Shown here one piece after another: positions 61,866 to 64,000 of a stretch of 64,000 bases of DNA. Within the stretch, counting starts at the first letter, position 1. Each line of letters begins with the position of its first letter. The stretch comes from Desulfotruncus arcticus DSM 17038 (GTDB taxonomy: Bacteria; Bacillota; Desulfotomaculia; Desulfotomaculales; Desulfallaceae): contig NZ_FOOX01000011.1 in NCBI RefSeq assembly GCF_900113335.1, positions 62,001 through 126,000 of the forward strand. The letters run 5' to 3'. The notes under the pieces were generated by a model. That model saw only the letters and a list, made by a program, of their open reading frames with translations, did not search any database and was not told where the DNA came from. Made by a program: the position numbers and the translations under genes.

Positions 61866-62772
61866 AAAATATCTTGTTTTGGGGGTGCTATTAACCCTAC
61901 TGGCAGGTTTACTTATCGGGTGCGGCAATAAAGACCAGGATTTAAATACTGTTAATGCCAAGGAACCGGCCGTGCCTTATACCCATCCGGAAGCCATGAT
62001 CAGTGCAGACCAATTAAAGAAAATCTTAAGCCAGCCCAATTTAACTATTTTGGACACCAGAACCAGAGACATTTACGAACAGGGCCATATACCCGGAGCA
62101 ATCTGCTTTAACGTTAAGTCGCTGATGGACCCCAACCGCCGGGGCAGGTTTACCTCCCCCAAGCTGTTCAGTTTAACCATACGGGAGTACGGGGTAAACA
62201 GCTCGGACCACATCGTCGTTTACAGTGATAACTACAATCATGCAGCTTTATGGTTTTTTTTAAATATGTATGGGCTGAATGTTCAAATGCTAAACGGCGG
62301 GCTGGAGCAATGGCTGGCCAAGGGGTACGAAATGGAGACCGGAAGGGTAAGAAGGGGTAATCTGGGGGCATTTAATTTAGCAGGCGAACAACAAAAAGCT
62401 AATTTCATCATAGAAACGGCTACTTTAGCAGAAGCACTGCTGCAAAACTCAGAGGGCATCGCTGTAATTGATGCCCGCTCGGCTGAAGAATTCAGCGGCA
62501 GAGGCCATATACCGGGGGCGATAAACATAACCTGGGATCAGCTCATCAACGAAGATATGACTTTTAAAAACGCCTCCGACTTAAAAGAATTGTTCACAGA
62601 TAATGGAATCACCCCCGAAAAACAAGTAGTAATCTATTCCAATAACTCCATTAGAGCTTCTTATATTCATTTTGTTTTAAATAGACTGCTTGGCTATGCT
62701 AACGTTAAGATCTATGATGGATTTTACCTGTACTGGGCCAGAGAGAAAACCATTGTCAAAGGAAGTGTTTAA
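61855..62772 (+). CDS. Lipoprotein with two Cys-less rhodanese domains
   Basis: 305 residues. Lipoprotein signal with lipobox LLIGC near residue 23. Two rhodanese domains follow (~45-165: TILDTRTRDIYEQGHIPGAICFN; ~185-300: AVIDARSAEEFSGRGHIPGAINITW). The active-site Cys is absent in both: the loops read VVYSDNYNHAA and VIYSNNSIRAS, with Ser where Cys is expected. Sulfur transfer is unlikely; binding or a structural role is more probable. The TTG start follows AAGGAGG. Confidence 0.9.
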   Translation: MSVKKYLVLGVLLTLLAGLLIGCGNKDQDLNTVNAKEPAVPYTHPEAMISADQLKKILSQPNLTILDTRTRDIYEQGHIPGAICFNVKSLMDPNRRGRFTSPKLFSLTIREYGVNSSDHIVVYSDNYNHAALWFFLNMYGLNVQMLNGGLEQWLAKGYEMETGRVRRGNLGAFNLAGEQQKANFIIETATLAEALLQNSEGIAVIDARSAEEFSGRGHIPGAINITWDQLINEDMTFKNASDLKELFTDNGITPEKQVVIYSNNSIRASYIHFVLNRLLGYANVKIYDGFYLYWAREKTIVKGSV

Positions 62773-62795
62773 AGGGAAAGGATTAACCTTTCCCT

Positions 62796-63788
62796 TTAAC
62801 TTATCAATAAATCTTTAAAAAAGCTTTTCATGCCATGCAGATACCGGTGGTAATTACCTGTAATTAAGCCCTTTAATAATGGGAGTAGACGGCGGGAGCG
62901 CCCGATCTTTTTCGTCTGCTCCCTTAATTGCGCAAATTCCAACCGTTTTTCACATTCTATCAAATACTCATTAAGCCTGGTACGGTTACTTAAGCCTAAA
63001 CTTTTATTTTTAGAAATCTCAACCAGGCGCTGCAGCATTGTTTCCCAGTGTCTTCTATCCTTGGTGTAATCCGCAATCCCCGCCACCTTTAATGCCATTC
63101 TCCATTTGTTAAGCCATCCGGTTTCAAAGAAAACATCATTGCCGGAATTATTTTCGTGTCTGCGGTAAAACATTAACGGGGTGTCCAACGCCCTGCTGCC
63201 CATAACAGCATGGGCAATAAAGGCTATCCAATGATCATGCCCCCATTCTTTAGAAATGGGCAAAATAAGTTCTTTTAAACTTGATCGAAAAGCCATGGTA
63301 CAACCATTTACCCCGACCCCGGCCACTAACTGGTGAGCAAACCGCTGTTCATTAATATGCATATGGCGGCGACAGCCAAAAAGGCTGCAGCCAGTTGGCC
63401 GCAATGCATCATCTGTCAAAATAGCATTGCAGTATACCAAACCTGTTTCATCATTTTGAAAAGGCTCCAGCATTGTTGCTATTTTTTCTTTAAACCAAAA
63501 ATCATCTTGGTCACTTAAAAAGATTATATCCCCGGTTGTTTGCTGAATTGCTTTTTCAAAATTTTTTATGCAACCTAATTGGGGTTTATTTAAAATAATG
63601 TTAATATCGGTTGAGCATTTAGAAGCTATGCGTTTCACTATATCAACAGTGTTATCCGCTGACGCATCGTCACAAATAATCACCTCTTGTGGCGGTAGTG
63701 ATTGTCCTAATATGCTTTCCAACTGTGGCCCGATAAAATGACCACCGTTAAATGTACATAGAGCCACAGAAATTCTATAGTTCTGCAA
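62796..63788 (-). CDS. Glycosyltransferase family 2
   Basis: 330 residues with a GT-A fold: ISVALCTFNGGHFIGPQLESILGQS, VIICDDASADNTVDIV, DIIFLSDQDDFWFKEKI (DxD-type), GWGHDHWIAF-like acceptor region (KEWGHDHWIAFIAHAV) and FYRRHENNSGND. This matches rhamnosyl/alpha-L-Rha-type transferases of surface glycans. TTG start behind GGGGAGAG. Confidence 0.92.
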   Translation of the reverse strand: MQNYRISVALCTFNGGHFIGPQLESILGQSLPPQEVIICDDASADNTVDIVKRIASKCSTDINIILNKPQLGCIKNFEKAIQQTTGDIIFLSDQDDFWFKEKIATMLEPFQNDETGLVYCNAILTDDALRPTGCSLFGCRRHMHINEQRFAHQLVAGVGVNGCTMAFRSSLKELILPISKEWGHDHWIAFIAHAVMGSRALDTPLMFYRRHENNSGNDVFFETGWLNKWRMALKVAGIADYTKDRRHWETMLQRLVEISKNKSLGLSNRTRLNEYLIECEKRLEFAQLREQTKKIGRSRRLLPLLKGLITGNYHRYLHGMKSFFKDLLIS

Positions 63789-63830
63789 GATAATCTCTCC
63801 CCGCAGGCTAACATTTACTAAATATTGTAG

Positions 63831-64000
63831 TTAATCTCCCCCTACTTCCCTAAGCGGGCGGGTGGCACCCAATTCAAGATCATAGATTTTTAAATCAGCA
63901 ATAACACCTAATCTGTCTCTACCGGATACATAGCTCAAACTACCATATTTATCTTTTGATATCCTGAACTTGCCTTCTATATATCCTTCTTGTGGAGTAA
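63831..64000 (-). CDS. 3' end of an unidentified gene (cut by window edge)
   Basis: The minus strand reads open from the window edge to a TAA at 63831-63833, giving 55 residues such as GYIEGKFRISKDKYGSLSYV and VIADLKIYDLELGATRPL. Beta-strand-like spacing is seen. Too short to assign a family. Confidence 0.6.
   Translation of the reverse strand, partial: TPQEGYIEGKFRISKDKYGSLSYVSGRDRLGVIADLKIYDLELGATRPLREVGGD

Overview
The window looks like chromosomal DNA of a Gram-positive, spore-forming anaerobe of the Desulfotomaculum/Peptococcaceae type (class Clostridia). This is inferred from gene content: a SCIFF ribosomal peptide with its radical-SAM maturase, AprX- and CwlD-like proteins, a GerMN domain, SLH-anchored exoproteins, a monoderm-type polysaccharide cluster, strong Shine-Dalgarno sites with many GTG/TTG starts, and a large gas vesicle cluster as known from gas-vacuolate Desulfotomaculum. 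No rRNA, CRISPR array or intact transposase is visible.

Region 1 (1-11.6 kb) is mostly housekeeping, nearly all on the minus strand: glnS (cut by the window edge), an Hsp20-like protein, rlmH, murA, an MA-type membrane peptidase, a TPR membrane protein, a LysM-G5-M23 endopeptidase, the SCIFF pair scfA/scfB, a small Cys protein and an AprX-type subtilase. An HD phosphohydrolase (plus strand) overlaps tail-to-tail with a degenerate receiver protein. A tRNA-Gly(CCC) closes the region.

Region 2 (11.6-21.1 kb) is a gas vesicle cluster on the minus strand. In transcription order: two paralogous small beta-rich proteins of unknown function, a terminator, gvpA, a stable hairpin, an unknown 98-residue helical protein, gvpO-like, gvpN, an Hsp20-type gvpH, a CDC48-like double AAA ATPase, gvpF/L, gvpG, a gvpF/L with an N-terminal extension, a gvpA-family minor protein, a third gvpF/L, gvpK and gvpJ. 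GvpA should form the shell. GvpN, CDC48 and Hsp20 would supply ATPase/chaperone functions, and the GvpF/L, G, J, K and S-like proteins assembly functions.

Region 3 (21.4-57 kb) is a surface-polysaccharide region: sugar-nucleotide enzymes (DegT aminotransferase, WecC-like dehydrogenase, two SDR epimerases), four GT4-type glycosyltransferases, a phosphoglycosyl transferase, FemAB-like and YdcF-like proteins, two O-antigen-ligase-like polymerases, a Wzz-like protein, a Wzx flippase, a heparinase-like lyase and secreted carbohydrate-binding proteins. It is interrupted by accessory islets: a MNT/HEPN pair, a GNAT, a Fic protein with a tyrosine recombinase, VapBC, and a second MNT/HEPN pair whose toxin carries an amber codon. 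A decayed response-regulator fragment lies next to the second pair.

Region 4 (56.7-64 kb) holds envelope enzymes (a CwlD-like amidase; an amidase-GerMN-divergent deacetylase fusion; an SLH polysaccharide deacetylase), an APS kinase, a lipoprotein with two rhodanese domains that both lack the catalytic Cys, a GT2 glycosyltransferase and the 3' end of an unidentified gene.

The most novel-looking items are the paralogous small proteins upstream of gvpA, the CDC48-type ATPase inside the gvp operon, the unknown protein directly after gvpA, an A8-tract frameshift joining a polymerase gene to a glycosyltransferase gene, and several genes whose best-placed start codon is ATT.
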